From NCBI RefSeq assembly GCF_002220095.1, contig NZ_CP022372.1, positions 1,088,501 to 1,152,500 of the forward strand: 64,000 bases of DNA. The letters run 5' to 3'. The stretch's first letter is position 1. Every line of letters begins with the position of its first letter. Positions 1-9,213 of this stretch are shown here, in pieces. This DNA is from Bosea sp. AS-1. Lineage in GTDB: Bacteria > Pseudomonadota > Alphaproteobacteria > Rhizobiales > Beijerinckiaceae. A model generated the notes under the pieces. The model did not search any database. It saw nothing but the letters and a program-made list of their open reading frames with translations, and had not been told where the DNA came from. Made by a program: the position numbers and the translations under genes.

Positions 1-104
1 GACGGATCCGCGATCGAGGCCGCGTACATCTCCTGATAGCGGGCATCGTTCGCCCAGGCCTTGTCGGCCCAGCCGGCTGGCACGTCATAGATCGTTTCGG
101 ACAT
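1..104 (-). CDS. acs: Acetyl-CoA synthetase, N-terminal fragment (runs off the window)
   Basis: Only the first 34 codons are present, on the minus strand, and the gene continues past position 1. The readable N-terminus ([17 protein letters not shown], then a YQEMYAASI segment) matches the usual start of alphaproteobacterial AMP-forming acetyl-CoA synthetases, which activate acetate to acetyl-CoA through acetyl-AMP. A purine-rich GGGGAG lies about 10 bases before the ATG. The catalytic domains are outside the window, so the call rests on the short N-terminal signature alone. It follows the EVE-domain gene in the same direction after a 185-base gap, so it probably has its own promoter. Confidence 0.75.
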   Translation of the reverse strand, partial: MSETIYDVPAGWADKAWANDARYQEMYAASIADP

Positions 105-148
105 TTGCAGGCGTCTCCCCGGACAGGGTTCTTGATCGCGATCCCGTC

Positions 149-164
149 CCCGCCTGACGGCGGG
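149..164 (-). other. GC-rich hairpin in the acs leader
   Basis: CCCGCC, loop TGAC, GGCGGG form a perfect 6-bp stem in the expected 5' untranslated region of acs. No T-run follows on either strand, so this is a structured leader element rather than a clear terminator. Confidence 0.3.
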
Positions 165-190
165 CGCGGTCCCGCTTCCTTTGAATTGGC

Positions 191-206
191 TGCATCATAG
201 GATGCA
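191..206. promoter_or_regulatory. Inverted repeat upstream of acs
   Basis: TGCATC-ATAG-GATGCA is a perfect 6-bp inverted repeat in the gap between the end of the EVE gene (290) and the acs start (104). It could be a regulator site for acs or part of the EVE transcript end. No T-run follows. Function is not established. Confidence 0.3.
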
Positions 207-289
207 GGCGCGGCGCGGCAAGCGCTTCGCGCTCGCACTTTCGTGTCACAGACTTTCGGCGATGCTGGCCGCTGCCCGTCGCGGTGGGT

Positions 290-700
290 TCAGAGACCGC
301 CCATCTTGCAGACGATGTCCCATTCCTCGTCCGTCACCGGCTGGACCGAGAGGCGGAAGGAGGTGACGAGGGACATCTTCGCGAGCCGCGGCTCGGCCTT
401 GACGGCGGCAAGTGTCACCGGCTTCGGCAACGGCTTTACCGCCTTGAAATCGACCAGCACCCAGGGCGGGCCAGCGGCTTCCCAGGGATAGGCCTCGCGG
501 ATGACCTCGACGATGCCGACGATCTCGAGGCCCTCGTTGGAATGGTAGAAGAAGACCTGGTCGCCCTTCTTCATCGCCATCAGGTTGAGTTTCGCCGTGT
601 GGTTCTTGACCCCGTCCCAATGCGTGCCCTTCGCGCCGGCCTTGACCTGGTCGTCCCAGGACCAGACCGAGGGTTCGGATTTGATCAGCCAGTGAGCCAT
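290..700 (-). CDS. EVE-domain protein (thymocyte nuclear protein 1-like)
   Basis: A 136-residue protein consisting of a single EVE domain, a PUA-like fold that binds modified bases in nucleic acids. The family signature is clear: HWLIKSEP at residues 3-10, WDGVKNH at 28-34 and GDQVFFYHSN at 46-55, with the total length usual for stand-alone EVE proteins. It is the last gene of a tight minus-strand string tsaD-gpsA-small gene-EVE. Its ATG shares one base with the stop codon of the gene before it (TGATG), so translation is likely coupled. EVE domains also occur in defence systems, but the core-gene neighbours here argue for a housekeeping role. The natural ligand is unknown. Confidence 0.88.
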   Translation of the reverse strand: MAHWLIKSEPSVWSWDDQVKAGAKGTHWDGVKNHTAKLNLMAMKKGDQVFFYHSNEGLEIVGIVEVIREAYPWEAAGPPWVLVDFKAVKPLPKPVTLAAVKAEPRLAKMSLVTSFRLSVQPVTDEEWDIVCKMGGL

Positions 701-1041
701 CAGGCCTCGTCCTCCTTCAGCGGCACGGGGGGCTGCGAGGCCGCCTCGCCCTGTTCGTTCCAGAACCGCACCATCTCGCGGGTCAATGCAGCGTAGTCCT
801 TGGGCTCCAGCTCGACTCGGACCTCGCCCTCGCCGAAGGGCAGGATCAGCACGAAGCGATGCGTACCCTCGGCCCGGCGCCGGCGATGCTGGATCACCGG
901 GCTGGCGATGCGGCCGGCGAGCGGCACGGGGCCGCTTTCGGCGACGAGCTCGGAGCCCGTCGTCTTCTTCACCTCAGCAATGCCACGCGCGATGCGCTTG
1001 CCGAGGTCGGAGAGTTCTCCCGCCATGGCTTCCTCCGTCAT
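700..1041 (-). CDS. Conserved small protein of unknown function
   Basis: A 113-residue ORF (or about 108 if the second Met is used) lying between gpsA and the EVE gene. Its ATG overlaps the gpsA stop by four bases and its stop overlaps the EVE start by one, so it sits inside a translationally coupled operon and is very likely real. No signal peptide or membrane segment is visible. The N-terminal third is helical and charged. A basic RRRR patch sits near residue 55, and the tail is acidic and proline-rich. I do not recognise a named domain. Comparable small genes often accompany gpsA in Hyphomicrobiales, but I cannot assign a function. Confidence 0.72.
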   Translation of the reverse strand: MTEEAMAGELSDLGKRIARGIAEVKKTTGSELVAESGPVPLAGRIASPVIQHRRRRAEGTHRFVLILPFGEGEVRVELEPKDYAALTREMVRFWNEQGEAASQPPVPLKEDEA

Positions 1042-2033
1042 TCCGCCTTGAGCGGTCGCGCGAGTAGCGCCGCGACCGCCTCGCGCACGCCGATCCGGCC
1101 CGCGATGATGGCCGCGACGGCCTCGGCGATGGGTGTCTCGATGCCCTCCGACTGCGCCATCCTGGCGAGGACCGGGGCGGTGAAGGCGCCTTCCGCCAGC
1201 TTGCCGCCGGCGGCCTCCGCCGGGCTCTTGCCCTGGCCGAGCGCCAGACCATAGGCGAAATTGCGCGATTGCGGCGAGGCGCAGCTCAAGACCACGTCGC
1301 CCAGGCCGGACAATCCCATCAGCGTCTCGGGATCGGCGCCATGCGCCTCGCCGAAGCGGCGCAGTTCGGCGAAGCCACGCGCGACCAGCGCGGCGCGGGC
1401 GCTCTCGCCGAAACCGAGCCCGATGGCGATGCCGGCCGCAATGGCGAGCACGTTTTTGGCCGCGCCGCCGATCTCGACCCCGCGCGGATCGCCGGAATGA
1501 TAGATCCGGAAGGCGGGCGAGCTCAGCGCCTCCGCAAGACCTTGAGCCAGCGCCGGGTCGGCCGCGGCGAGGGTCACGGCTGTCGGCAGGCCACGGCCGA
1601 TATCGGCGGCGAAGCTCGGACCGGACAGGATTGCGGTAGGAACCTCCGGCCAGAGGCCGGCGATGATCTCGGTCGGGAACAGGCCGCTCGCCTGCTCGAT
1701 GCCCTTGGCGGCCGAGATCACCGGCGCGCCGGCCGGCAACGCGGCGGCCATCGCAGCGGTGGCGTCTCGCAGGCTCTGGGTCGGCACGGCGACGATGAAG
1801 GCGTCGCAGGGCGCCAGATCGCCGAGTGTAGCGGTAGCGCTGATGGTTTCGGGCAGGGCGACATCGGGCAGGCGCGGCGCCTGCCTTTCCTTGCGGATCG
1901 CTTCGACCGTTGCGACGTCGCGCGCCCAGAGCCGGACGGCGCGGCCCGCACGGCTGGCGGCAAGCGCCAGCGCGGCACCATAGGCGCCGGCCCCGACGAC
2001 GCCGATCGTCGCGAAGCCCGTGGATCGGCTCAT
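1038..2033 (-). CDS. gpsA: Glycerol-3-phosphate dehydrogenase [NAD(P)+]
   Basis: Reduces dihydroxyacetone phosphate to sn-glycerol 3-phosphate, the backbone precursor of phospholipids, in the cytoplasm. The 331-residue length is normal. A Rossmann GxGxxG motif (GVVGAGAYG) lies at residues 11-19, and the two conserved lysines are seen at K110 (SAAKGIE) and K193 (GGAAKNVLA). The ATG overlaps the tsaD stop by four bases (ATGA) and the gpsA stop overlaps the next gene in the same way, so it belongs to the tsaD-led operon. This tsaD-gpsA pairing is common in alphaproteobacteria. Confidence 0.97.
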   Translation of the reverse strand: MSRSTGFATIGVVGAGAYGAALALAASRAGRAVRLWARDVATVEAIRKERQAPRLPDVALPETISATATLGDLAPCDAFIVAVPTQSLRDATAAMAAALPAGAPVISAAKGIEQASGLFPTEIIAGLWPEVPTAILSGPSFAADIGRGLPTAVTLAAADPALAQGLAEALSSPAFRIYHSGDPRGVEIGGAAKNVLAIAAGIAIGLGFGESARAALVARGFAELRRFGEAHGADPETLMGLSGLGDVVLSCASPQSRNFAYGLALGQGKSPAEAAGGKLAEGAFTAPVLARMAQSEGIETPIAEAVAAIIAGRIGVREAVAALLARPLKAE

Positions 2034-3085
2034 GCGGCGGTCGCGGGCTTGGGGGCGAGCTCGTCGAGCGGCCAGCGCGGGCGGGCGGCGACCTTCATGT
2101 CGTCGGTGAGCCCGAGCCTGAGCCGCTCCAGCCCGGCCCAGGCGATCATCGCGCCGTTATCGCCACAGAGCGCGAGCGGCGGGGCGACCATCGGCAGGCC
2201 GGCTTCGGTGGCGAAGCGGCTGAGCCCGCTGCGAATCGCCTGATTGGCGGCGACGCCACCGGCGACGACCAGCGACGAAGGAGTGATGCCCGCCTCGCGG
2301 CAGGCGCGCAGGCCAGCGCGGGTGCGGTCGACCATGACGTCGACGATCGCTGCCTGGAACGAGGCGCAGAGATCGGCAACGTCGTTATCGGAGAGGGGCG
2401 CGATGCGCTCGGCGACGAGGCGCACCGCCGTTTTCAGGCCGGAGAGGGAGAAGTCCGGGTTCGGCCGCCCCTGCATCGGGCGAGGGAAGTCGAAGCGCTC
2501 GGGGTCGCCCTTGGCCGCCTCGCGCTCGACGGACGGACCGCCCGGATAGGGCAAGGCGAGCATCTTGGCGATCTTGTCGAAGGCCTCGCCGACGGCGTCG
2601 TCGATGGTGCCGCCGAGCTTGAGGTAGTCCCCGATGCCGCGCACCGCGAGAAGCTGGGTATGACCGCCGGAGACCAGCAGCAGCAGATAGGGAAAGGCAA
2701 CGTCGTCGGTAAGGCGCGCGGTCAGCGCATGGGCCTCGAGGTGGTTGATGGCGATGAAGGGCTTGCCCGTGGCGAGCGCGATCGCCTTGCCGGCGGTGAG
2801 CCCGACCATGACGCCTCCGACGAGGCCGGGGCCGGCGGCGGCGGCGACGGCGTCGATGTCGCCGGGCTTGAGCTCGGCATGGGCAAAGGCGCGCGCGATG
2901 ATGCGGTCGATCGCCTCGACATGGGCGCGGGCCGCGATCTCCGGCACGACGCCGCCATAGGCGGCATGGGCCGCGATCTGGCTCAGGATCTCGTTCGACA
3001 GGATCTTGGTCTCACCCGAGCGTTCGACGGAGACGATCGCGGCTGCCGTTTCGTCGCAGGTCGTCTCTATCCCAAGAACACGCAT
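2030..3085 (-). CDS. tsaD: tRNA N6-adenosine threonylcarbamoyltransferase
   Basis: Transfers the threonylcarbamoyl group to A37 of tRNAs that read ANN codons, working with TsaB and TsaE. With the start at 3085 the protein is 351 residues and begins [13 protein letters not shown], the canonical family N-terminus. The frame stays open upstream to 3181, but those extra 32 residues lack family resemblance, so I set the start at 3085. The metal-binding HxxxH is at H115 and H119 (NHLEAH), and the SGGHT motif follows. It is the first gene of the minus-strand operon and is divergent from hemD, with 272 bases between them. Confidence 0.97.
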   Translation of the reverse strand: MRVLGIETTCDETAAAIVSVERSGETKILSNEILSQIAAHAAYGGVVPEIAARAHVEAIDRIIARAFAHAELKPGDIDAVAAAAGPGLVGGVMVGLTAGKAIALATGKPFIAINHLEAHALTARLTDDVAFPYLLLLVSGGHTQLLAVRGIGDYLKLGGTIDDAVGEAFDKIAKMLALPYPGGPSVEREAAKGDPERFDFPRPMQGRPNPDFSLSGLKTAVRLVAERIAPLSDNDVADLCASFQAAIVDVMVDRTRAGLRACREAGITPSSLVVAGGVAANQAIRSGLSRFATEAGLPMVAPPLALCGDNGAMIAWAGLERLRLGLTDDMKVAARPRWPLDELAPKPATAA

Positions 3086-3357
3086 GATCGGTCGACTTGT
3101 CCCGCGGAATGGAGGATCAGGTGATGAGGCGTTGCAGGCAGCGGTGTTCCGCCGGCAATTCCTTCGTATAGTGCCTGCCACGGTCGAAGGCCAAGGACAA
3201 AGCGGCCGGTGGCTCAGGGGAGCCGCCCGCCGGGCTGTAAAGAAAAGGGAGAGGGATGGCCGGCATCATCGTTCCGCCTCAATGCAACCCGATCGCGGGA
3301 GCCTGTGCCGTTCGCGGCTCGTGCCATGATCGTTGGCCGTTTCGTCAGGAGCTGTGA

Positions 3358-5217
3358 ATGCGCGTCTTCGTCTTCCGACCTCGCCCCGATGCCGATCGCA
3401 CGGCCGAGGCCATCGCGGCTCATGGCTTCGAGCCGCTGGTCGCGCCGCTGTTCGAGGTGGTCAGGTTGCCGGGCGAGGCGCCGGCCGGGGATTTCGCAGC
3501 CATCGTCCTGAGCAGCGGCAATGCCGTGCCGATGCTGGCGGAAGGGCCGGAGGCCTGGCGTGACCTGCCGATCTTCACGGTGGGCGCCCGCACCGCGGCG
3601 AAGGTTCGCGAAGCGGGTTTGGAGGATGCACGCAGCGCCGATGGCGACCGCAACGACCTGATCGCGTTGATCAGGCGGACGCTGCCGGCGCCGGCCCGGC
3701 TGCTGATGATCGCGGCACGGGACCGCAACGAGGATGTGCCGCAGCGACTGAGGGATGCGGGCTATGATGTCGGGCTCTGGGAGGCCTACGCCGCCGAAGC
3801 GGTTTCGATGCTGCCGGAGGATGCGCAGGCCGCGTTGCGGCATGGCAAGGCCGATGCCGCTTTGCACTATTCGGCGCGGGGCGCCAAAACCTTCCTCAGC
3901 CTGGCCCAGGCTGCTGGCGTCGAGGAGCAGGCGCTGGAACTGACCCATGTCGCGCTTTCGGCCAATGTGGCCTCGCCGCTGATCTCGGCCGGCGCCAGCA
4001 CGGTGCTGGTCGCCGAGCATCCGGAGGAGGCGGGAATGCTGGCGGCGCTGGAGCAGGTCTCTCAGCGCCTGCGACCGGAAGACGCGGGGCGCGCAGAGAC
4101 GCGCGGCAGCCTCAAGCGCACGCCGCCGACCATCGAGCTCAAGGCCGAGCCTCAGCCGCAAGCCGAGATGCCCGAACAGGCGGCAGATGCCAGGAAGCCG
4201 TCGCCCGAGGCGGCGGCGCCGACCGAGGCGCTGCCGAAGGAGTTCTCTCCGCCGCCGGCCGAGCCTCCGCGCTCGGGGGCCGAACCTGTTGCGCGGCCTG
4301 CGACGCCCTGGCCCGCTTTGGCGGTGGCCGGCGTGCTCGGCGGTCTCGTCGGGGCGGGGTTGATGTTCTACGCGACGCGGTCCGGCGGACCGGCGGTGAG
4401 TCCGACGCAGTTGGCCGATCTCAGCGGCCGCGTCGACGGATTGCAGGCTGCCGTCGTCAGCGCAGACCGCAAGGCAGAGACCGCCGGAGAGGCGGCGACG
4501 AAGGCGGGGTCCGAGGTGCAGGCGCTCGCAGGTCGCGTCGGCACGCTCGCCAAGGCGCCAGCCGCCGATACCGGCGCCGTCACCGAGCAACTCCAGCGCG
4601 CCGAGACGGCGCTGGCTGCTTCGGGCGAGCGCTTCGACAAGCTCGCGGCGCGCGTCGCGGCTGTCGAGACGCAGGCGAAGGCTGCACCCACGACCAGCCC
4701 CGAAGGGATGGCTGCGGCGCGCATCGTGCTGGCGGAGCGGGTTCAGCGAGCCCTTGCAGGTGGGCGCCCCTTTGCGAGCGATGTCGCGGCTTTGGTGAAG
4801 GGCGGAGTCGCGCAGGCCGACGCTGCGGCGCTGTCGGCGGTCGCAACGACAGGAGCCGCGACGCGCGAGGCTCTGCTCGCCGGCTTCCGCAAGCACGGCG
4901 CGATGTTCCAGCGCGAGGTCACGCCGCAATCGGATAGCTGGTCGGACAAGCTCTGGGGGCTGGCGAGCCGCATCGTCACGGTTCGGCCCGTTGGCGACAG
5001 CGGCTCGAACGACCCTGCGACGCTGCCCTTGCGGCTCGAAAGCGCCGTCGCAGCGAACGACATGCCAAAGGCGGCGGCGCTGTGGAGCCAGTTGCCCGAG
5101 CCGGCGCGCCGTGCCAGTGCGGAGTTCGGCGCCGATCTGCAGAAGCGGGCGGCGGCGGATGCAGCCATCGCCAAAATCGCGCAGGATGCAGTCGCGGCGC
5201 TGGGCACTGCGGGCTGA
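3358..5217 (+). CDS. hemD: Uroporphyrinogen-III synthase fused to a Mic60/mitofilin-like (COG4223-type) region
   Basis: A single 619-residue ORF with two parts. Residues 1 to about 240 have the HemD fold pattern: an FRPRPDA start, an LSSGNAV segment near 51-57, and AALHYSARGAKTF near 167-179. HemD cyclises hydroxymethylbilane to uroporphyrinogen III. A Pro/Ala/Glu-rich linker (about 245-317) leads to one membrane helix (about 318-339), an Ala/Glu-rich coiled-coil stretch (about 348-450) and a C-terminal part resembling the mitofilin region of alphaproteobacterial Mic60. Mic60-like genes usually lie beside hemD as separate genes, so the fusion is notable. No stop or frameshift breaks the frame. 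An AGGAG precedes the ATG. hemY follows after 18 bases. Confidence 0.88.
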   Translation: MRVFVFRPRPDADRTAEAIAAHGFEPLVAPLFEVVRLPGEAPAGDFAAIVLSSGNAVPMLAEGPEAWRDLPIFTVGARTAAKVREAGLEDARSADGDRNDLIALIRRTLPAPARLLMIAARDRNEDVPQRLRDAGYDVGLWEAYAAEAVSMLPEDAQAALRHGKADAALHYSARGAKTFLSLAQAAGVEEQALELTHVALSANVASPLISAGASTVLVAEHPEEAGMLAALEQVSQRLRPEDAGRAETRGSLKRTPPTIELKAEPQPQAEMPEQAADARKPSPEAAAPTEALPKEFSPPPAEPPRSGAEPVARPATPWPALAVAGVLGGLVGAGLMFYATRSGGPAVSPTQLADLSGRVDGLQAAVVSADRKAETAGEAATKAGSEVQALAGRVGTLAKAPAADTGAVTEQLQRAETALAASGERFDKLAARVAAVETQAKAAPTTSPEGMAAARIVLAERVQRALAGGRPFASDVAALVKGGVAQADAAALSAVATTGAATREALLAGFRKHGAMFQREVTPQSDSWSDKLWGLASRIVTVRPVGDSGSNDPATLPLRLESAVAANDMPKAAALWSQLPEPARRASAEFGADLQKRAAADAAIAKIAQDAVAALGTAG

Positions 5218-5235
5218 CGGAGGATAGAAGAGTCC

Positions 5236-6930
5236 ATGGTTCGCGTTCTCGTCTATCTCGCCGTTTTCGCCTGCCTGGCCTTCGGCGCCGTCTGGCTCGC
5301 CGACCGGCCCGGCGAAATTTCCGTGATCTGGCAGGGCTATCGTATCGATACCAGCGTCGCGATCGGCGCGATCGGCGTGGTCGTGCTCGCCTTCCTGGTG
5401 CTGCTGGTCTGGGCGGTGATCCGCTTCGTCTTCGGGCTGCCTTCCGCCTTTAGCCTGTCGTCGCGGGCAAGGCGCCGGGCGCGCGGTTTCGAGGCCGTCT
5501 CGCGCGGCATGGTCGCGATCGGCGCGGGCGATCCCGTCGCGGCGGGGCGCTACACCGGCGAGGCGCGCCGCTTCGTGCCGAGCGAGCCGCTGACCCTGCT
5601 GCTGGAGGCGCAGACGGCGCAGCTCACCGGCAATCGTGCCCAGGCCGAAGCCGCCTTCAAGGCGATGCTCGACCGTTCGGAGACGCGGGTGCTTGGCCTG
5701 CGCGGTCTTTTTGTCGAAGCCAAGCGGCGTGGCGACATGGCGGCGGCCCGTGCCTTCGCCGACGATGCGGTACGCCGCTCGCCCTCGCTTGCCTGGGCGA
5801 ACGATGCGCTGCTCGACTTCCACACCAATGCCGGGGACTGGCAGGCGGCGCGCACCGCCGTCGAGCGCCGCGCGGCGCTGCGCCTCGCAGACAAGGCGGA
5901 GGCGCGCCGTCAGCGCGCCGTTCTGCTCGCCGCAGAGGCGCTCGATGCACGCGACAAGGAGCCGGAACGGGCGCTCGCGGCGGCGCTGGAGGCGGTGAAG
6001 CTCGCGCCTGGGTTGACGCCGGCGGCGGCGCTTGCCGGTCGGATGCTGTCCGAGCGCGGCGATGTCCGCAAGGCCTCGAAGCTGCTCGAAGCCGCCTGGC
6101 GCGAGTCGCCGCACCCGGATGTCGCGGCGGCCTATCTCGATGTTCGTCCCGGCGACAGCGCGCTCGATCGGCTGCAGCGCGCGACGACGCTTGCCAAGCT
6201 GCGCCCGGCCGATCCGGAAAGCGTGCTGGTGCTGGCCGGTGCAGCCATCCAGGCGCGCGAGTTCCAGAAGGCGCGCGAGACGCTGAAGCCGCTGCTGGCG
6301 GGCGGCCCCTCGGTGCGCGCCTGCCTGCTGATGGCCGAGCTGGAGGAGGCCGAACACGGTTCTGCCGGCAAGGTGCGCGAATGGCTGGCGCGAGCCACGC
6401 GGGCGCCGCATGACGCCGCCTGGGTCGCGGACGGGCTGGTTTCCGACCACTGGATGCCGGTTTCGCCCATCACCGGCCGCCTCGACGCCTTCGTCTGGAC
6501 GGTCCCACCGGCGACGCTCGGCAGCCCGCCGCAGGCGCTCGACGATGTGCTCGCCGACCTCGACGATTCGACTAAGCTGATCGAGGTGAAGCCGGAGAGC
6601 GTGACGGTGGTGGAACCGGCTGCCGTGGCGGCAGCGGCTTCGCCCCAGGAAGAGCCGAAGTCTGCGCCGGTCGCTTCTGCTCCGGTCGGGGCCAGGCCCG
6701 AGACCAAGGCCGAAGCGACCGCGAAGACCGAGGCGCAGATGGGCGCCCCCCTTTCGAAGCCGGCAGAAGCTTCTGGCGCCCCGGCGGCCGGAGCCGGCAC
6801 GGCGGCCGCCCGCGACGCTATGCCGCCGAAGCCGGTGATCTTTCCCGTTCCGCATGCGCCAGATGACCCGGGGCCGGACGAAGAGCCGCCGACCGAGCCG
6901 AAGAAAGGCGGGTTCCGCCTGTTCGGTTGA
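5236..6930 (+). CDS. hemY: HemY-type inner-membrane TPR protein
   Basis: A 564-residue protein with the HemY N-terminal layout: a first membrane helix at residues 1-22, a short loop with the FaD/RPGEISV-like segment, and a second helix at about 38-66. These are followed by a long alpha-helical TPR-rich region. The last ~100 residues are low-complexity Ala/Pro/Glu with a basic end (PKKGGFRLFG). HemY proteins of this kind are linked to heme biosynthesis loci by position, but their biochemical role is not settled. This is not protoporphyrinogen oxidase HemY of Bacillus. It lies 18 bases after the hemD fusion gene in the same direction, so the two are probably co-transcribed. Confidence 0.9.
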   Translation: MVRVLVYLAVFACLAFGAVWLADRPGEISVIWQGYRIDTSVAIGAIGVVVLAFLVLLVWAVIRFVFGLPSAFSLSSRARRRARGFEAVSRGMVAIGAGDPVAAGRYTGEARRFVPSEPLTLLLEAQTAQLTGNRAQAEAAFKAMLDRSETRVLGLRGLFVEAKRRGDMAAARAFADDAVRRSPSLAWANDALLDFHTNAGDWQAARTAVERRAALRLADKAEARRQRAVLLAAEALDARDKEPERALAAALEAVKLAPGLTPAAALAGRMLSERGDVRKASKLLEAAWRESPHPDVAAAYLDVRPGDSALDRLQRATTLAKLRPADPESVLVLAGAAIQAREFQKARETLKPLLAGGPSVRACLLMAELEEAEHGSAGKVREWLARATRAPHDAAWVADGLVSDHWMPVSPITGRLDAFVWTVPPATLGSPPQALDDVLADLDDSTKLIEVKPESVTVVEPAAVAAAASPQEEPKSAPVASAPVGARPETKAEATAKTEAQMGAPLSKPAEASGAPAAGAGTAAARDAMPPKPVIFPVPHAPDDPGPDEEPPTEPKKGGFRLFG

Positions 6931-7035
6931 GCGGGCGGGCTCCCAAAGACCGCCATTCGAGGTTCGCAGTGACGGTTCCGGCGCATCACGACGAAAAGGC
7001 GTGCGGCGGGAAGTCATGCGCCTTATAGCGGCGGC

Positions 7036-8073
7036 ATGAGCTCCGGTTTTGAACAGAACAGCGAAAACGGCATGGTGACCCTGCAGGTCGGCGCAGAGCA
7101 GGCGGGCCTACGGCTCGATAAGGCGCTGGCCGTGCTCGCGGGCGAAATTTCGCGCGCCCGGTTGCAGCAGGTCATCAAGGAGGGTGGTGTCAGTCTGAAC
7201 GGCACGGTCACCAGCGATGGCAGTCGTAAGGTCGCGGAGGGCGACGCGATCGCGCTGGTCATGCCGGAGGCGAAGCCAGCCGAGCCGGTCGGGCAGGATA
7301 TTCCGCTCGATGTCGTCTACGAGGATGAGCACCTGATCGTGATCGACAAGCCGGCGGGGCTCGTCGTGCATCCGGCCGGTGGCCATGAGGACGGCACGCT
7401 GGTCAATGCGCTGATCGCCCATTGCGGCGAGAGCCTGTCCGGCATCGGCGGGGTCAGGCGGCCGGGCATCGTGCACCGGCTCGACAAGGATACCAGCGGG
7501 CTGCTCGTCGTCGCCAAGAACGACCGGGCACATCAGAAGCTTGCCAAGCAGTTCGCCGACCATGGCCGCACGGGGCCGTTGCAGCGTGCCTATCTCGCCC
7601 TCGTCTGGGGCGTTCCGCGGCTGCGCGAAGGCACGATCGATGCGCCGATCGAGCGCTCGAACCGCAATCGTGAGAAGATGATGGTGGTGAAGGAGGGGCG
7701 AGGCCGCGAGGCCATCACCCACATCACCCTGTTCGAGCGCTACCCGCCGTTGCTGAAGGGGCTGGACGAGACCGAGCCGCTGGCGAGCCTGATCGAATGC
7801 CGGTTGGAAACCGGCCGCACGCACCAGATCCGCGTGCATATGAGTCATATCGGCCACCCGCTGCTGGGCGACCAGCTCTATGGCTCCGGCTTCGCCACCA
7901 AGGCGGTGCGTTTGCCGGAGGAGGCGCGCGAGGCGCTGACGGCGCTGGGGCGGCAGGCGCTGCACGCGGCGGTGCTTGGTTTCGCGCATCCGGCGACCGG
8001 CGAGGAGATGCTGTTCGAATCCCAGCCGCCGGCGGATTTTGCAAAGCTGCAAGCAGCCCTCGCGAGGCTGTGA
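7036..8073 (+). CDS. rluD: RluA-family 23S rRNA pseudouridine synthase
   Basis: Converts specific uridines of 23S rRNA to pseudouridine. The order is an S4 RNA-binding domain at about residues 18-75 (RLDKALA, ISRARLQQVI), then the RluA catalytic domain with HRLDKDTSGLLVVAK at 147-161, where D150 is the catalytic aspartate. RTHQIRVHMSHIGHPLLGD comes later. Length (345) and the S4 domain fit RluD rather than RluA, but RluC has a similar build. The gene starts at an ATG in GCGGCATGAGC with a weak Shine-Dalgarno. It lies between hemY and rpoH on the plus strand with gaps of 105 and 218 bases, so it may have its own promoter. Confidence 0.93.
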   Translation: MSSGFEQNSENGMVTLQVGAEQAGLRLDKALAVLAGEISRARLQQVIKEGGVSLNGTVTSDGSRKVAEGDAIALVMPEAKPAEPVGQDIPLDVVYEDEHLIVIDKPAGLVVHPAGGHEDGTLVNALIAHCGESLSGIGGVRRPGIVHRLDKDTSGLLVVAKNDRAHQKLAKQFADHGRTGPLQRAYLALVWGVPRLREGTIDAPIERSNRNREKMMVVKEGRGREAITHITLFERYPPLLKGLDETEPLASLIECRLETGRTHQIRVHMSHIGHPLLGDQLYGSGFATKAVRLPEEAREALTALGRQALHAAVLGFAHPATGEEMLFESQPPADFAKLQAALARL

Positions 8074-8291
8074 GCCGATCTGGCGCCGTTGCCACCTTTC
8101 CGCCAGACTGAGTTCGCATATACTGGGGTTATCGGATGCGGATGGCCAAGGGGGCGCCGCACGCGACCGATCCCGCCGAACTCCCGTCCGGTTTCTGCGT
8201 TGGATCAATTCGCATTGTCCGAAACCTGCGCGAAGGTTGATCGCGCGGTGGGCCTGCCGCGTAGCGGGGGCCTGAAGGAGGAGACACGCGC

Positions 8292-9188
8292 ATGGCGAGT
8301 GCTTCGCTGCCTGTCCTGTCCGCGGAAGGCGGACTCTCACGTTATCTCGATGAAATCCGCAAGTTCCCGATGCTGGAACCGAGCGAGGAATACATGCTGG
8401 CGAAACGCTGGCGCGAGCATGGCGACCGCGATGCGGCGCACAAGCTCGTCACCTCGCATCTTCGTCTCGTCGCCAAGATTGCCATGGGCTATCGCGGCTA
8501 CGGCCTGCCGATCGGCGAAGTCGTCTCCGAAGGCAATGTCGGCCTGATGCAGGCGGTCAAGCGCTTCGAGCCCGACAAGGGCTTCCGGCTGGCGACCTAT
8601 GCGATGTGGTGGATCAAGGCCTCGATCCAGGAATACATTCTGCGATCCTGGTCGCTGGTGAAGATGGGCACCACGGCCAACCAGAAAAAGCTGTTCTTCA
8701 ACCTGCGCAAGGCCAAGAGCAAGATCGCGGCTCTGGGCGACGGCGATTTGCGGCCCGATCAGGTCAAGCAGATCGCGACCAAGCTCGGCGTCAACGAGCA
8801 GGACGTGGTCGACATGAATCGCCGCCTCGGCGGCGACGCATCGCTCAACACGCCATTGCGTGAAGACGGCGAAGGTGAGTGGCAGGATTGGCTGGTCGAC
8901 GATTCGGACAGCCAGGAGAGCCGCCTCGCCGAGTCCGAGGAGAGCAGCAACCGCCACATGGCACTGCGCGAGGCGCTCGACGTATTGAACCCGCGTGAGC
9001 GACGCATCTTCGAGGCGCGCCGCCTTGCCGAGGACCCGATCACCCTCGAGGAGCTTTCCGAGGAGTTCGGCGTCTCGCGCGAACGCGTCCGCCAGATCGA
9101 GGTCCGCGCCTTCGAGAAGGTGCAGGAGGCGGTGAAGAAGGCGATCACCCGGATTGAGGCGCCGAGCGCGGCGCTGCCGGCCGCCTGA
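8292..9188 (+). CDS. rpoH: RNA polymerase sigma-32 (heat-shock) factor
   Basis: A 298-residue sigma-70-family factor that directs transcription of heat-shock genes. Region 2 is intact (GEVVSEGNVGLMQAVKRF at 75-92, then ATYAMWWIKASIQEYI). The RpoH box QKKLFFNLR is at 131-139 and separates it from housekeeping sigma factors. Region 4 with the helix-turn-helix (LEELSEEFGVSRERVRQIE) is near the C-terminus. GGAGGAG sits 8 bases before the ATG. Many alphaproteobacteria carry two rpoH copies; which paralogue this is cannot be told from one window. The 218-base upstream gap presumably holds its promoter; a TATACT at 8119-8124 is the best -10 I can see, without a convincing -35. A strong terminator follows. 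Confidence 0.96.
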   Translation: MASASLPVLSAEGGLSRYLDEIRKFPMLEPSEEYMLAKRWREHGDRDAAHKLVTSHLRLVAKIAMGYRGYGLPIGEVVSEGNVGLMQAVKRFEPDKGFRLATYAMWWIKASIQEYILRSWSLVKMGTTANQKKLFFNLRKAKSKIAALGDGDLRPDQVKQIATKLGVNEQDVVDMNRRLGGDASLNTPLREDGEGEWQDWLVDDSDSQESRLAESEESSNRHMALREALDVLNPRERRIFEARRLAEDPITLEELSEEFGVSRERVRQIEVRAFEKVQEAVKKAITRIEAPSAALPAA

Positions 9189-9213
9189 TCGCGGCATCGG
9201 AGAGGTATTGAAA

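Noticed and set aside
290..700. EVE domain as part of a defence island
   Set aside because: Its neighbours are core genes (tsaD, gpsA, acs) with translational coupling and no restriction or helicase genes.
3214..7017. A 1267-codon open frame on the minus strand opposite hemD-hemY
   Set aside because: It is antisense to two clear genes, is Arg/Gly/Leu-rich low-complexity as expected from high-GC codon bias, and has no domain pattern.
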